Shown here: positions 1 through 12,748 of the stretch, one piece after another | Layout of the letters: each line of letters begins with the position of its first letter | Position numbering within the stretch: the first letter of the stretch is position 1 | NCBI GenBank assembly: GCA_019843655.1 | Contig: JACDQD010000003.1 | Coordinates: forward strand, 3,474,925 to 3,538,924 | DNA from: Lethocerus indicus | Taxonomy: Eukaryota; Arthropoda; Insecta; Hemiptera; Belostomatidae | Direction: 5' to 3' | DNA: 64,000 nucleotides | Position numbers and translations under genes: made by a program | The notes under the pieces: model-generated | Databases searched by the model: none | What the model was told of the DNA's origin: nothing | The model's input: the letters and a program-made list of their open reading frames with translations, nothing else

Positions 1-3000
1 GTATAATTATACATCCGGGATGGTAAATATGTTGTGTTGTATCGCTATTGCCTTTAAAATAGTTTCGTTATATCTGCAAACGATTATAAATTTATCGTTA
101 GTAGGCAATAAACGTATTTCAGCCAGAATATATATTGGTGAATTGTATGGGGTCTAAGTAGAATTAATTTAATGTATTCCAATCAGATTAATTCGTACAT
201 CGGTTTAGAAATAAGTTCAATAAATATGTGAACTCTGGAACTCTGTAGTGTTAGTTGATAGGAGCTTGTAGAAATAGTGGGGAACATTGATACTTGCCAA
301 AGTTGAAGTACTGTTACGAGCTTCCTTTTGAAACCGATCGCACCAATTCTCGGTCGGTATTTTCCGGAGGGGCAATGTTCCTTTATTGGCTTTGGCTGAG
401 AGGTGGGCGGAGAAATCATAAACAAGTCCGGACCGTCGGAAATTGTGGTCCGGCATTTTGGCCGGAGTCCCTGGGACCCGCCGGTATTGCCACATTCGAG
501 CGAAGAAAATCCCCCGTGTAATTGGCCCAAGTGTCTCCTTCTATTTTGCTCACCGACCCCCAACCGTCCCACCTCCCCAATCACTGCCCCGTGCAACAAC
601 CAACCTCCACATATTGTACGACGCCCCGACATATTTTTCTAATTAAATCCGCGCTAGGATTGTTTGAACTTCGGACAAAGTTCGTGGATAAATTTAAGTT
701 TAAGAGGTTAGGTATCTTGAGTTATACTGTATAAAAATATATCACAGTATATATTCCACAGTGGTCTCGCAAATATAACATACCGTGTACTTATGAGATA
801 TTTTCAATTTACGGTAACCGTATCAGAGGTTGTAGAATGTTGAAGATCTCTTATTTTCATACATTATTCATACATTATTATACATATAATAATATTATAC
901 CACAAGCTTTAAACTCAAAAGTCGCGCTAAGTTTGTCCGCAATATAACAGAATAAGCAATAATAGTGGTATTACTATTCGCTTTACGTATATTCTGGAAA
1001 AATGTGATATACTGAAATAAAATTCTTCGTAATTTTCATCAGTAATTTGTCTCAGAATAGCGACATATTATACATGATATACGTGGAGAAACACCGTATA
1101 CATTTTCGGTCCCAAGTAAATTTCCTGAGCTCGAGTGCTGTGCGAAACTGAGGGCGGCATTGTAGAGGCGAATTTTCGAGTAGACGACGTCGGATCTTTT
1201 ACGGCGGGCGCCCGAAAAGCTGCGGGTCCTCGAGATATTCCTCCTGAAGAAAAAGAAGAGTAGGGGTTGGGGTGGGTTATGGGGTGGCCCTAACCCCCAC
1301 CCACACCCAACCACCACCCCTTCCCCTGCTGTAAACCCACTTGTCTTGATTTTTGACGTTCAAGAGCGCCTCTTCTCGGTCCCGCGCTCATTGTCTTCGG
1401 CGATCGACTTTTCCGCTGCGCCAACCCCCACAACCTACCCTGCCCTCTCACTTCGCAGCGTACTTTTCGCTCCGTCTCACGGGCTAAAGTTTCCTGAACA
1501 GCGTCGCCTCAAGTACGCCGCCAGACAATGGGATTGGGCCCTCCGGTTCTCGGCGAAGTAACAGATACGTTGAAACAAGCTGCAGCTTCCAGGACGGTCT
1601 TTCCTCGGCCCCGTACCAAGTTTTCTATTCTGTCCTTAGACCGATATTTCCACATTTTGAATTGCGTCGATCGTGTACCGGATAAACCGACTGTATGTCA
1701 TTTTCTATTAATTTGAATAAAACAGACGTCCGCGTTCAACGCCGCCGGAAAATTGCTTTTAAATTTAATAAGATAGATTTATGAATAAACCGGTCTGGAA
1801 TATATCGGAGGAGGAAAACCGGCAGAGGGAGAAACTCGCGGTATTCAACTGTCGGTATTACTTTTTGCGCAATAAATCTCGAAACGGCGCCGTTACATAC
1901 AGTTTTAGTTTTCATTTTTTACCGCCGAGCAATCTTGTACCGACCGCGTAAATGAATTTCACCGCGAGCGCTTTTCAGATTCGAAACAATGAATTTATCC
2001 CGTTATTGCGGACCCTTTCCCGTTTAAATTTTCCGTGCAGTTTGTGACACAGTTTTCTCGCGCTTCAAACGCACCTTTACGAGTTTCCGCCGGACGTGAT
2101 CTTAGTTTTAAAATAATCTTGAACGCACGGATGTTAAAAATGAATAATAAACTATACCAAATAGAACTTTCCCTACTCTTACTACTGGTACAGGTAATTA
2201 CATAATATGAACTGTACGATAAATGACGAAAAATATTCAAGCATTTATAACAATTAGCATTAATAAATATAATACTTTGGGGGCAGGCATTCATCGCTGT
2301 TAATTGAATAAATGGAAAATAACGTTATTCTCGTTTAAATATTTTCTTTTTCATTTTCAGCGAGTGTAATAAGTCCTCGTGCCATATTTTTTTGTATAGA
2401 TAACGAATTTCGCCGTTCGGGTCCTGTCATCGCCTAAAACGGACGTGCTTTGTCCTATTTGACTGTTCTTTCCCGGCTGTCCCTGTCGTTTTTAACATTT
2501 TTCATTACGGCCGCATTCGAACGCCCACAGAAATCGCGTATTTGTCGATAACGAAGCTCATTTCTAGGTGACGCCCGGGTTTTACCTTCGGTTAGAGTGC
2601 GCTTTGTCCCCGTTATCGGTTTCAGGTGGTACCGGGGCCGATCTTCCATCCCCTTCCCCCGCCCCGTTATTGTCTACGCCGGACAATATCTTAATTGGAA
2701 ACTCTCCGGCCGTACTGTATAAAAATATTTTCCATCCCGCTCCAACCCACCCCCAACCCCCAGCCCGTCAGCCGGGGGTTCGGTTGACTCGGTTGAGCCG
2801 TTATCGGACCGCGCCCTCCGAGTGACGCTTCATTTCTATTTCCCATCGGAAATTAACCGGCACTCGCACCCTTCCAATTATTTTCCTTCCAACCCCTCAG
2901 TCGACCCGAATCAAGTGCCTCTCCGGTGGTACCCACCGCTTTCCCCAACCCCGTCTTTTTTTTTCTTTTAATTCCCGCCTTTCCATTGTGCGACTTGTGT

Positions 3001-6000
3001 TGTCATCCTTTTTAGGACGGTGGCCGAGATAAAACTGTTGCCCCACCTGATCACGAATAAAAAACAAACACTCAGTCGGGGAGATCGAAAAATAAATACG
3101 GAGATTCCTTTTCGTTTTGGAAACGATTCTCGTCTGAACGTCTTCTTCTTTCGAATTTTATCCTATCGTAATTTAAAATATGTAATTTTTCAAATATCGG
3201 TTGATTACCCTTAAGGGTTATCTTGACATACACGAATTGTTCCATGTTGTATAAATATTAAATACTAAAAACGCAGAAACATTACGGCAAATTCGTATTT
3301 ATATTTCATACAAGTATATCTATATACTAGTGTTATTTCAGGCCCCAACAAATATATTTTTAATTTTTAACGTAATAGACCCTTGAAGAAGAGTCGAGAA
3401 ACGTCTGAAGCATTTCGTTGATAATTTTGTGAGACGAAACACGAAATTGCGCTTTCGTGGCTGCTCCATTCCGTAAAGTTGAACACGAAGTACACACATT
3501 TTGAGTGGACATATCTACTATTTCAGGTTGGCCTTGTTGCACACCGGTTAATGCATTCCGATAGTTGAACGCATTATGTATGCATTATGCATGGGGCCGC
3601 CTCCGAAAATCGCATCCGATTAATAAGGCCGTGGCCCCCGGGGACATCCGGTATCGATTGGAATAATATTAAAACAAAAAAAACTCCCCTAAAAAGAAGT
3701 AAAAAAATAGGACGGATAAGCGCAGGCGTTCGAATTGCGAACTCTGGAGTTTAATTCAATTTTGCCGATTAAATGCGGAGTGGGCCGATGGCTTTTAAAA
3801 AAATGCCTCCGCCCCCTAATGGGTACCTTCCACCACGCCCTCCTATACACACCTCTTCAGAGAAATACTAAGTACGTTTTATCGTTGCCGATAAAAGCCA
3901 TTCCTGGACTTCACTCGTGATTTTCGCTGTGTATCTGAGTGCTTCTTAGGCTGGCGACGAGGAACTTCAGAGAAAGCTATCTTAAAATTTAACTTGATAT
4001 TGAAATGTTTCATCACACGAATATTGGACTGGACATTTGTACAGATGTTTATATTTCTCAGAAAAGTCGTAGGTTAAAATCCAGTATTTAAAAAATATAT
4101 ATTCAGGAAGATTTTCCTGAAGGTTTACACTTTTCCCCTTTAAAATACGCGTGTTTTTCAACAATACTTGTTACAGTAAGACAAAAAGAAATTTCTGATA
4201 GTTGCCGGCCACAAAACTCATATATCAGTAACAATTCAAGTTCCAGCCCCGGACACCTTCGCCCATTTAATTATTGTACTGATTTTGTAGACGAATAACA
4301 TATTAGAAAAATCTATCCAGATGTACTATTTATTACGTAGACTTGGAATTGTCTAGGTACAATACCTTTGACATTCTGTCCGCCGGCTCCAGTTCCCGAC
4401 TGGCGGCCGTACAATGTATTTATCGACTCCGGTCACTCTTGTGTTGTGTGTGCCCTGTGTGTGTGTGTGTGTGTGTGTGTAAACCCCCTCGATATATATA
4501 ATTGAAAAACTTCTTGAGTGACCCCCCGATCCACCCCCCTGGTTAATTTCCGCAATGGACTTATATTCTGGTCGGTCGCCATTGCTGAAATTATGGCCGC
4601 CCGTTGCGCTCTGTTCGCGTTACCAACTTACTTTCGCCCCCCCCCCTCCCCGGAGTGCCCATTTCGCGGCATCATAAATTTCTGCCCGCTTTAACTTTTT
4701 TATTCCCCGAATTAATCAATTACACGGGTGCCGTGTAACTTCCTCCGATCTTAATTGCATTCGGGGTAATTATTATTTGGGGGCGATAATCTCCACCGGG
4801 ATTACGTTTAATTATTTATCTTATTTTCGGATAAAGTTTTGATTTGTCTTAAATTTATACCGTTTAATGAGCGAATTGGATCGGTGTTTATGATCGCGCT
4901 GGTTAGACTGTACCTGTGACTGTACCAGTTACCTTGTGCTACCTAAAGGCCCGATTACCAATTTCTGAACGTGGATGGATTGTAGGGTAATATTGTAAAT
5001 TATATTTGGGGCCCTGTGAGAAGTTTTACGAATGTTTCGGAAACAGTAAACTTGTCGGTCACCAAATAGTGCAATACCGTGTGATTCTTAACCGCATGAA
5101 ATTTTATAATGAACGAATTTACGTCATCTCGAGTGGGAGCGTAAAAACAGGGGGTGAAAATAATTTAGTATTGAGAAACCTCCTTCGTATGTCTCTGTAT
5201 TAATCGCATACACCCCCCCCCCACATATCGTTTTGGCCTAATGTTAGGCTACTTAAGGGTTGATATTGGTTAGGAAATGGTAACGTTTGTGTTTGTCTTG
5301 CCGCGATTAACCGCCTCAAGGGTATTAATCGGTCCCGGGGGTATGCGACCCCACACAGACCGCCCCTACATTTCCAATAAACCCGCACAATTTTGTTTGG
5401 ACAATGAAACTACTTTCGCGTTTTCTGCTAAATCCACCCCACCCCCCATTCACGTCGCGCGCTGATTTATTTCCGTTCAGCCGTAACCCGGATTTTTGAG
5501 CTTCAGTTCGCGACTTCAGAAATATTGCTATACGAAGAACAAAACGAATTCTCGTTTCAATGAACCGATTTAATTGAATGAAATCCCGACTGTTCAGCGG
5601 GCGACAGAGCGTAGAATTTAATAAAATATGAAAACGGAACATAAATATGGCTTTCCGCAGTTTTATTTTGTTAACCGATTTCCTCGTTAGATTCACTGGT
5701 CATCAATTCACTGTCAAACCTTTCTTAACTTCGAACCTACCGGGTGGTTTAACAATTGTTCGGCAATATTCATAATAAAATGCGTAAAATTAAGATGTAT
5801 TATTGGATGAGACGCCTCGTATGTGGCAATCAAATGTTTCAAACAGGTGGGGTAGTGTTGAGCCTTTCACGTAAATAAATCTGACCCCGAATAGGACAGT
5901 AATCATTATATCCGGACGTACAAATTTTCTGGATTAAAAATAACGGATTATTAGAGATTAGTATAGGCGGGTTCTGCTAAGTAACGGAATGTGTTTCGCC

Positions 6001-6422
6001 CGATGTGAAGGGTTGGCTGAGTGGGTAGTGTGCGACCGGTCAGATTGCAACCCCTAAAGCTGATGTCGGTGGTGCGGGACTGGAGCCCCGAGGGTGGGAT
6101 TTCTCCAATTTGGAGGGTTGATTTATAGGTGGTTGGGCCGGTGGGGTTGCGGGACAAAAGCCACTGACTGTGTGTGCGGGGCGGGGCGGGGGTGGTGTGT
6201 CGCTAGTGCGGAGTCAGCCGCCGCCGCCGCCGCCACTCAACAGCCGGTTGCCCCGTATACCTCCTTCTGGCCGGTCCGGTTTCCTCCACCGCCCTCTGCA
6301 CAATATTTGCTGCCGCAATTTCAACGACCGAAAATCAAGGACAACCACCAGGCCTGCCGCTTCGGGGGATAAAACCCGAACTCGGCTTTATTCGGTCCCT
6401 CTAATTTATTACTCACTACTAC
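1..6422. other. Non-coding stretch, no gene seen
   Basis: All reading frames are short and have low-complexity or frame-shadow compositions; none resembles a known protein. The DNA is AT-rich with scattered C-rich runs. The interval contains a (TG)n microsatellite near 4.46 kb and a (CCG)n run at about 6217-6234. It could be intron or intergenic; the sequence does not decide. Confidence 0.6.
4456..4480. repeat. (TG)n microsatellite
   Basis: An uninterrupted TG dinucleotide tract of about 25 bases, preceded by an impure GTGTTGTGTGTG segment. Confidence 0.95.
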
Positions 6423-6852
6423 ACCGGAGGTTAATATAACTATGGGGTTCCGCCAAGAAATCCAACATCGCCCGCGTCCAGAGATTCCAGTCAAAACTCC
6501 TTCGTACCATCCTTAATGCTCCCTCGTATGTTTCTAACCTACAAATCCATAACGACCTCAACATACCGACAGTCGACCAAGTCGCAAAATCACGCTTCCT
6601 TAAATTCCATTCCCGCCTCTCTCCACATCCAAATCCACTCGTTCAGTCCCTTTCCTCCTTTACCCATCCATTATCCCATCCAGAGATCTTCTTAGTCCGA
6701 AGCCGTTATCTGCTCATGTGAAAAAAGTGCCATAATTGGGTGGTCTCTTTTATCGAGACATTCGCGTGAAAAGAAAACACTCAACATTTGTACCAATAAC
6801 ATTATGTAGTTGATTGTACAAAAATAAAAAGGTTTAAAAAAAAGACCGGAGG
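6423..6852 (+). mobile_element. 5'-truncated Jockey-like non-LTR retrotransposon with flanking direct repeats
   Basis: The insert spans about 6431-6844. It holds the C-terminal end of a non-LTR ORF2 (6440-6721), then a roughly 100-base 3' UTR, then an A-rich tail ending in a run of A at about 6843. ACCGGAGG occurs immediately before the insert (6423-6430) and again immediately after the tail (6845-6852), as expected for a target-site duplication made by target-primed reverse transcription. The 5' truncation is typical of such insertions. The repeat is only 8 bp, so chance is not excluded, but its position at both predicted junctions supports it. Orientation is +, the same as the Musashi exon. 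Confidence 0.82.
6440..6721 (+). pseudogene. C-terminal fragment of non-LTR retrotransposon ORF2 (reverse transcriptase protein)
   Basis: Reading from 6440 gives 93 codons and a TGA stop. The peptide begins LWGSAKKSNIARVQRFQSK and continues through a segment with APSYVSNLQIHNDL, then IPTVDQVAKSRFLKFHSRL and HPNPLVQSL. This layout (LWG.A..SN....QRFQSK.LR.I..AP.YV.N..IH.DL..P.V) is the signature of the extreme C-terminus of Jockey-clade ORF2 proteins, downstream of the reverse transcriptase domain. The polymerase and endonuclease domains are absent. An in-frame TAA at 6437-6439 lies just upstream, so no start codon is available and the fragment is dead. It has no frameshift or internal stop, which suggests a fairly recent insertion. 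The clade call rests on remembered motif patterns, not an alignment. Confidence 0.85.
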
Positions 6853-8302
6853 GGTGTCAAACCGTCGATCGGCAGATATGGCTTAACAATTAAAATACTA
6901 CATTTTAATATTTATTCTTATTTAAATTAATCCAATACATTTTTCGAACAACCTTCATTCTGACTTCGGTAGCACACAGCACATATTTCCATATACTGTA
7001 TTGCGTTTGTAACAGTTGGTTAACCGTTGAACCATCCAGTTAGTGCTGTCAATAAGGACGCGTTATTCGGTAGATTTATTATTTGGTTTAAGGTAGTTTG
7101 GGGTACTGACCACGGCGAATAGTTGAACCCGGTTTAGTTTAATGCGAAACGAGTAACATCTTCCTTCGTTGACCACTTAATAGTACGTATTGCCAATAAA
7201 GATATAAATATTAAAGAAATCATGTCTCAGTCATATTACCCTGTTTAATATTTGAACCTTTTGATTTTATATTTAAATTCAAATATAGCCACGATGCAGA
7301 ACGTCTACATATGTGCGCAGAATAACCTGGTTTTGTACAAAATCGATGCTTTATATTTGCTATCGCTACAATAGCTCTCTCCCTGTGGTTACAGAAGGTA
7401 AAACTATATTATCGTAAATAATTTACGTTTTGAGTCGGTTCGGTTTGGCGTAGAGATAAGTCGACCGGTACGGGCTAACCGAACCCGCCGGTTCCGGCAA
7501 ATCCTTAATTTATGGCGTTTGAATCGGTGAACCCAACCTCCCTCCGTCCACCCCCTCCCCCTGCCTTATTGGAACAGGAAAGGGTTGCCCAAGCAGTGGC
7601 GGGAGGAGGAAGAGGGAGGGTAGGGGGTGTTGGGAGGAGGAGATAGTGTGCTGGTTTTGGGTCGGGGTTTGGGGGTAGTTTGGGAGTGGGGGGATAGAGG
7701 GAGGGGGGTGGACAGGAGTGTATCAATATCGTGTGGATGGTGTAAGGGTGGTAGGAGGAGGGGTTGGAGAAGTTGGGGAATGGAGCTTCACCCCACCAAC
7801 CACCCCCTCCACCTTGGCCCAAGACTAAACCGCTTAGCAAACCTCCACTACTCTCACTTCTCAGCTCAAACACCACCTCCAATATCTTAACTTCCTCCAT
7901 CTCCCTCCCCCCCTTTCTCTGTCTCTCTCTCTCTCTCTCACTTTCTCTCACACACACACTCTCCTCAACTCTCTCCTTATTGGGGCGTAATTCGCAATTT
8001 TTATACTTTCCCAGTCGTGGCCTAAAGCAATACTCACTGTTCGACCAATCGACGCATCTACTTAATTATCAATACCACTCTGCAAGTACTCTAGTCCTGA
8101 GAAGTTTTAACAAAGTACTCTACGTAGTAATTATGCTATTAGTGGGGTTTGAAACCGGAGTCTGCCCCTCTTTGAGCGGTGAAGCCCTCAGCTATGCAAC
8201 TTTTACAAGCTGGCAAGTTTATTTAATTAAATCTACTCTAATAGCACAACATAATTATCTTATAAAACAGTAAAAGACAAAACGCAAGTTTTAAAATACC
8301 TG
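6853..8302. other. Non-coding stretch with purine/pyrimidine-biased tract
   Basis: No coding sequence is recognised. From about 7540 to 7980 the + strand switches from a G-rich purine stretch (7600-7790) to a C/T-rich stretch (7790-7980) that ends in (CT)n and (CA)n. The ORFs here (up to 150 codons) are low-complexity products of that bias, not genes. Confidence 0.6.
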
Positions 8303-8556
8303 TTTTGTGGTCTGCGAGGGATTGGAATGCGCCGTACCATTGAAACTAGTAGCGCATTAAACTGAATACACTACGCGTTTTAATAGTCTTAAAATTAACT
8401 CAAATATTAAAATATATTATAACCGACCTTAGTAGATGATTATTAAATTATTATTATACTGCATTATTTAAAAGTAGAAGTGACAGTGACAGTGCAGTGA
8501 GGATGCCCTAAAAACATCCAAAGTGCCATAAGTGACTACCATCGCCAATGAAGATT
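8303..8556 (+). mobile_element. Hammerhead-family repeat, copy 1 (internally deleted)
   Basis: The left end carries the outer-end sequence of the family (TTTGTGGTCTGCGAGGG). It is fused directly to the inner arm (GCGCCGTACCATTGAAAC), so the left hammerhead segment is deleted. Next come the core motif ACTACGCGTTTTAATAGTCTTAAAA, an AT-rich core, and the right arm with AAGTGACAGTGACAGTGCAG followed by GAGGATGCCC. Similarity ends inside the right hammerhead motif, at CCAATGAAGAT (8545-8555), where the essential first C is A and the GAAA half is missing. The copy is therefore a defective deletion derivative. Compare the copies at 21.2, 26.1, 42.3 and 62.4 kb. Confidence 0.8.
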
Positions 8557-11500
8557 ACATTTTAACGGTTTTACTCTTATATAAGTAAAGTGTTGTTATG
8601 TTAAATGCGCCTAATGTGCAACGCCAATAATATAATTTTAAATTAATTGTATATCTTGTTAAGCCGCGATCGAACTTTGTCGAATATTTTATTATACAGG
8701 GAGGAAACGATTTCTCAGATTGTAGTCCTTCTGTAACAAGAGATTTATAACAGCGTTCATAATTCATAAATTGCGATTTCACGACACGGCGGCCGTTACC
8801 ACTAACAATCGCGATACATAGTCAAGTAAGTACCGGGGGTTACGAGCTCCCCTCGTATAATCGGCTGAAATTTTTTCTTCCTTTCCAATCCCATTTTATA
8901 TTATTGCAACGAACCTATTTTTTGATTTAAAATATTTGCCGGTCAGCGAGGGGTTTCACAATTATATGATACTAATTTACGGATGTCTTCTACTTCAAAA
9001 CATCGATTCACGTTTTCGTAAACATTTACCAGCCAACAGAAAATAATGTTTTCCGAGGGTGGAACAGAGCAATCTCGGGATCTTCATTCACAACTCGGGG
9101 ACGGATTGTAAAATGTGTAACTTACGCATTTTATATGGCGCTTTGCTAAGTGCCCGAGAAATCACCTTTGATTCTCGGGGTGTGAAACGTCCCTACCGAC
9201 CCCTATCAGGGCGGGTGGCATGGATCAACCGAAATGGGAGCAGTGGAAACTTGCCTTGGGCCAGAGGGGCTTTGAACGGAGGTGGGGGTGGCGGGCGGGG
9301 GTAGGTTTCGCCCTGCAGTTCGGGGGCCATAAAGAGAAGTGGAGAGCCCAACCCCCGAGCTTTGTTCCTCCCGCCTACCGCTTCCAGCTCCAACATTTTT
9401 CACTTTTCCGACCGCATAAAAAAGTATGAGGGGGCGGTTTCTGAAAAGGGCGCGGGCTCAAAATATTTTCCAGCTTCCGTCCCCCTCACTACATTGGTCA
9501 GGGTCTGGGTTAATTTAGAAATTCGAAGTTAAAGAAACCAAATGGGCCAGAATAGAGGTTATTTTGAAATATGTTTAAATTCAATTCAGCGGATTGGATC
9601 CCCTAACTAATTATTTCGTTTTTTAATTAAAAACACTTTTAAATCCGAAAATATTAACTCGTTAAAGTAACCGCAAATTTGGAAAAGGTCGAAACTATGG
9701 TCGAAAAATTGAAATAATTGAAACAATTGTACTTATATAAGATAGTTAATTGTGCAATGAAAATAAAACCTAATTTTTACTTTAAGATTGTAGCGACTTC
9801 CCCCTTCCTCCGGTGTTGGCCCGGTTGGGTTTACAAAACCGCGGATGGCCAAATGTCCGCGAGGAAAAACTGAGGGAAAAACAGAAAAAAGTAAATAGCC
9901 GGTGTCGGGAAACGCGGACATTTTCCACGGCGGTTTTCCTCCTCCTGCATTTGGGAGTCGCGCCATGCCGGAGGAACTCCTTTTGTGCTCTGTCGAAGTG
10001 GCGAGGAATACTAATCGTCTCTAGGACATTATACCAGCCCGAGGTTTGTCGCTCTCGCATCGCATTACGCATTTTAAATGGGTTCGCGCCCCCCGCTCCC
10101 GTCCAACCCCTATTTCTTGCAAGGGTTGGGGCGGAAAACGGATTTTCACTAAATCAGCCCAATCGGCGGATTCGCCCCTTTTCTCTTCTGCCGATTTCCA
10201 TTTCGGCCTTTACACTTGACCAAATAAAACCCGTTCGTAAATGAATTGCGATTTTTAACTCGTTCAGTGCATAAAAAGGGGGGCGTTGGATGCAAAGCTT
10301 AAAAAGTCGAATCAGTTATACACAATGTCTACCGGTAAAATGTAGGATCGAGTAAGAGCGAAGGACTTATTTGTTTCAGTTTATAGGACATTTTCTGAAA
10401 ACTGGAAGCCGATTTTCTCAATCAATCAAATGGGGGAGGGGGGCCAATCAATCACCCTTACGGCCATTAGCACACTGAAACATGGCAGTAGTGTTCTGGG
10501 TTTCGGATCCGATTTCGACAATATTTCGTTTCATAAAGTTACGCCGCCCGTTACTTCTGAGTAATACGCCAAGGCAAATTGAATCACTGTTGGTCGTGGA
10601 AAGCCGGAGTCTGAAATTGTTTTGTAAATTAATTGTTTCACGGTATAAAATAACGCGGAAATACCACCTTTAATACAAGTCCCTTGTCTAATGTTAGGAT
10701 ACTTGTTGGATACATCGATTTTAATTCCGAACTAATTTTATCTACTGTTAAAGTAATTCTGACGATCGAATAAGATACAATAGTACTCGTCAAAATTGGT
10801 CCGCTGTGCCTGCAACGAAGTACGAATAGACCGCCCACAATCTTTCAGCCCTTAAATGGCATTTTCTGAAATTTCTCTCCAGTTCGACCCCCACCTTTGA
10901 AATATGAGCAGCGCGATTGCGGGTGTCAGAAACCTGGGTGCCATTTCGCCAAAAGTACGGTAAACGATGGGGGCTGGAGGGGCCGTTCGGAAGGGAGTTG
11001 CTGATTGAGAGGGGGGTTCGAGGATGTTTGTATCAGGAGAATAAAGACAAACTGGCCCCGCTTTGCCCCTCCAATATTGTAATGGGCTTTCCCTCCGTCC
11101 ATCCCTTTTCTCTTTTTATCCCACTTTCTCCTCCCTCCCCCCCCCATTCCTCATTTCCTCCCTTTTCTCTGGAGTTTCTTGTTAAGTTCTTGTTGTTAAG
11201 GTCTCTCTCCCTCTCCGCCCCCCATGACGGATGCCCCCTAAAAAGGGATTCCCCCTTAACAGCCCCTTATATTTTTCGAGGTCCTCCTCCGCCTTACCTA
11301 TATCAAACACACTCTCTTCGGCACCCCCACCCACCCCCCTTGAGTTGGTCGGAACGATTTCGGATTATTGAAATTCTGATGGCATACCCCCCTCCTCCCA
11401 CCCCAAACGGCCCAGTGATATATTCGACGGTGTATAAATATCTCGGGCAGTTTTCCCCCTCCCACGCGAGCTGGGTAGAAAATGTCCCTTTCTATGCTTT

Positions 11501-12718
11501 CCTTTAACTTCCTTTGAAATATATGCTTGCCACCGTGAAAATAGCGCACAGCGAAAGTTTCTTCCTTCAATGTGGGACGACTTATGCATATTTATTCCGC
11601 GGTGTGGAAGATTATGTATATATAAATCTCGAGTGTCCAACATTGTGCTACTTACAAAAGTAGCGTTCAGTTAGTGTCTACAAGTATTCGACGATTATTT
11701 ATTAGTTAATATATCCGATTAGTGGAATACATTACTATTACGCGTCCTGCACGAGCGGCGACATGGCTGTTGGATACACTCTAAAGAAATAACAAACTTA
11801 CCACCATTTTTTTTGCTTTTATCTGTATTTTCAGTACATATTATATGAGTGATAATAAATGTGATAACTTTGTAACGCTGTAATACAATGTAAAAGGAAT
11901 TAAAAATAAGGTTAACGGTGTTACTTTCCACTTCACATTTGGGGCCGTTAGTAATGAAAGAATTTTTAATGTTGATGTTGCGGAATGATGAATTATTTTT
12001 TCTCCCCTAATTTTTGCCGAGCCAGGAAATAAATGTTCATTTAAATTAACATCTTTCCAAATAAATTTGGTGGAATAATAAAAATCGCAATTAGATTTTA
12101 ATTGACCGGGATGAGTGATGTTGACTGACGGAAGAGTAAATTAGGATTAAGTAGGAGTAATTCAGCGCTAATTATTAAGGAGAGTTTAATTCAATTGTCC
12201 GGCTCTAATGAACTTTTTTCGGATCCATTTGTTGTTTTATTTCGCACGTTGAATCTTAAATTTGGCTGGAGAATGTCGCTTGCTCGTTTGCCTATTTCTT
12301 GTTGAGGACAATTTAAAGAGATCAATTTTCTCATCTCTTACATTTTCGCTCCGGCCCATCATTCGTAAGCTACGAACGCGCGCTGCTCTGTTGAGGGAAT
12401 GATTTGAAAGCTTAACATATCATTCTGTGTGAACTCCATGTGCGATCTGGGAATGTGATCGATGTTCCATATTTCTTCGTCAATTATTCTGAGAATTGGC
12501 CGATAGCGCCTGTTCGGCGTTCGCTTAATTTTGTACTCTCAATGTTTGTTTGTCGCCCCTTCCCCCCGCCAGCGCCCCTGTTCCCGTATGTTAAATGTGC
12601 TTGAGTGTTGTTGTTACCGATGCATTTCTACATTCATTTTTTGGAAAGATAGTTGATATAGGCCCTATATGTCTAGACATTTCCCTGTGAATGTAAATCA
12701 TGTTTTTTAAAATTTCAG
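8557..12718. other. Non-coding stretch, no gene seen
   Basis: No open frame has recognisable protein similarity. C-rich segments at 11.1-11.5 kb create spurious overlapping ORFs on both strands (up to 196 codons, proline- and serine-rich). No tRNA or intact mobile element was recognised. Confidence 0.55.
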
Positions 12719-12748
12719 TCAGAGACGGATCCATCCGCATACTACAAG
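12719..12748 (+). CDS. Candidate 30-nt microexon
   Basis: A pyrimidine-bearing acceptor (TGTTTTTTAAAATTTCAG) is followed after exactly 30 bases by a perfect donor, AAG|GTAAGT. In frame 0 the segment reads SETDPSAYYK with no stop; the other two frames are also open. Thirty bases keep phase, as alternative microexons often do. It is on the same strand as the Musashi RRM2 exon 45 kb downstream and ends in a lysine codon before a phase-0 junction, which is compatible with that exon. I do not recognise the peptide in Musashi proteins. It could belong to another gene or be a chance pair of splice-like sites. Confidence 0.3.

Noticed and set aside
7505..8273. ORFs of 150 and 169 codons on opposite strands
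   Set aside because: They are produced by purine- and pyrimidine-biased DNA and (CT)n/(CA)n tracts, and have no domain or motif.
12719..12748. Alternative reading QRRIHPHTT of the microexon as the RRAHPK linker of Musashi
   Set aside because: That frame would end in phase 2, which does not fit the phase-0 start of the RRM2 exon, and the residues before RRAHPK do not match.
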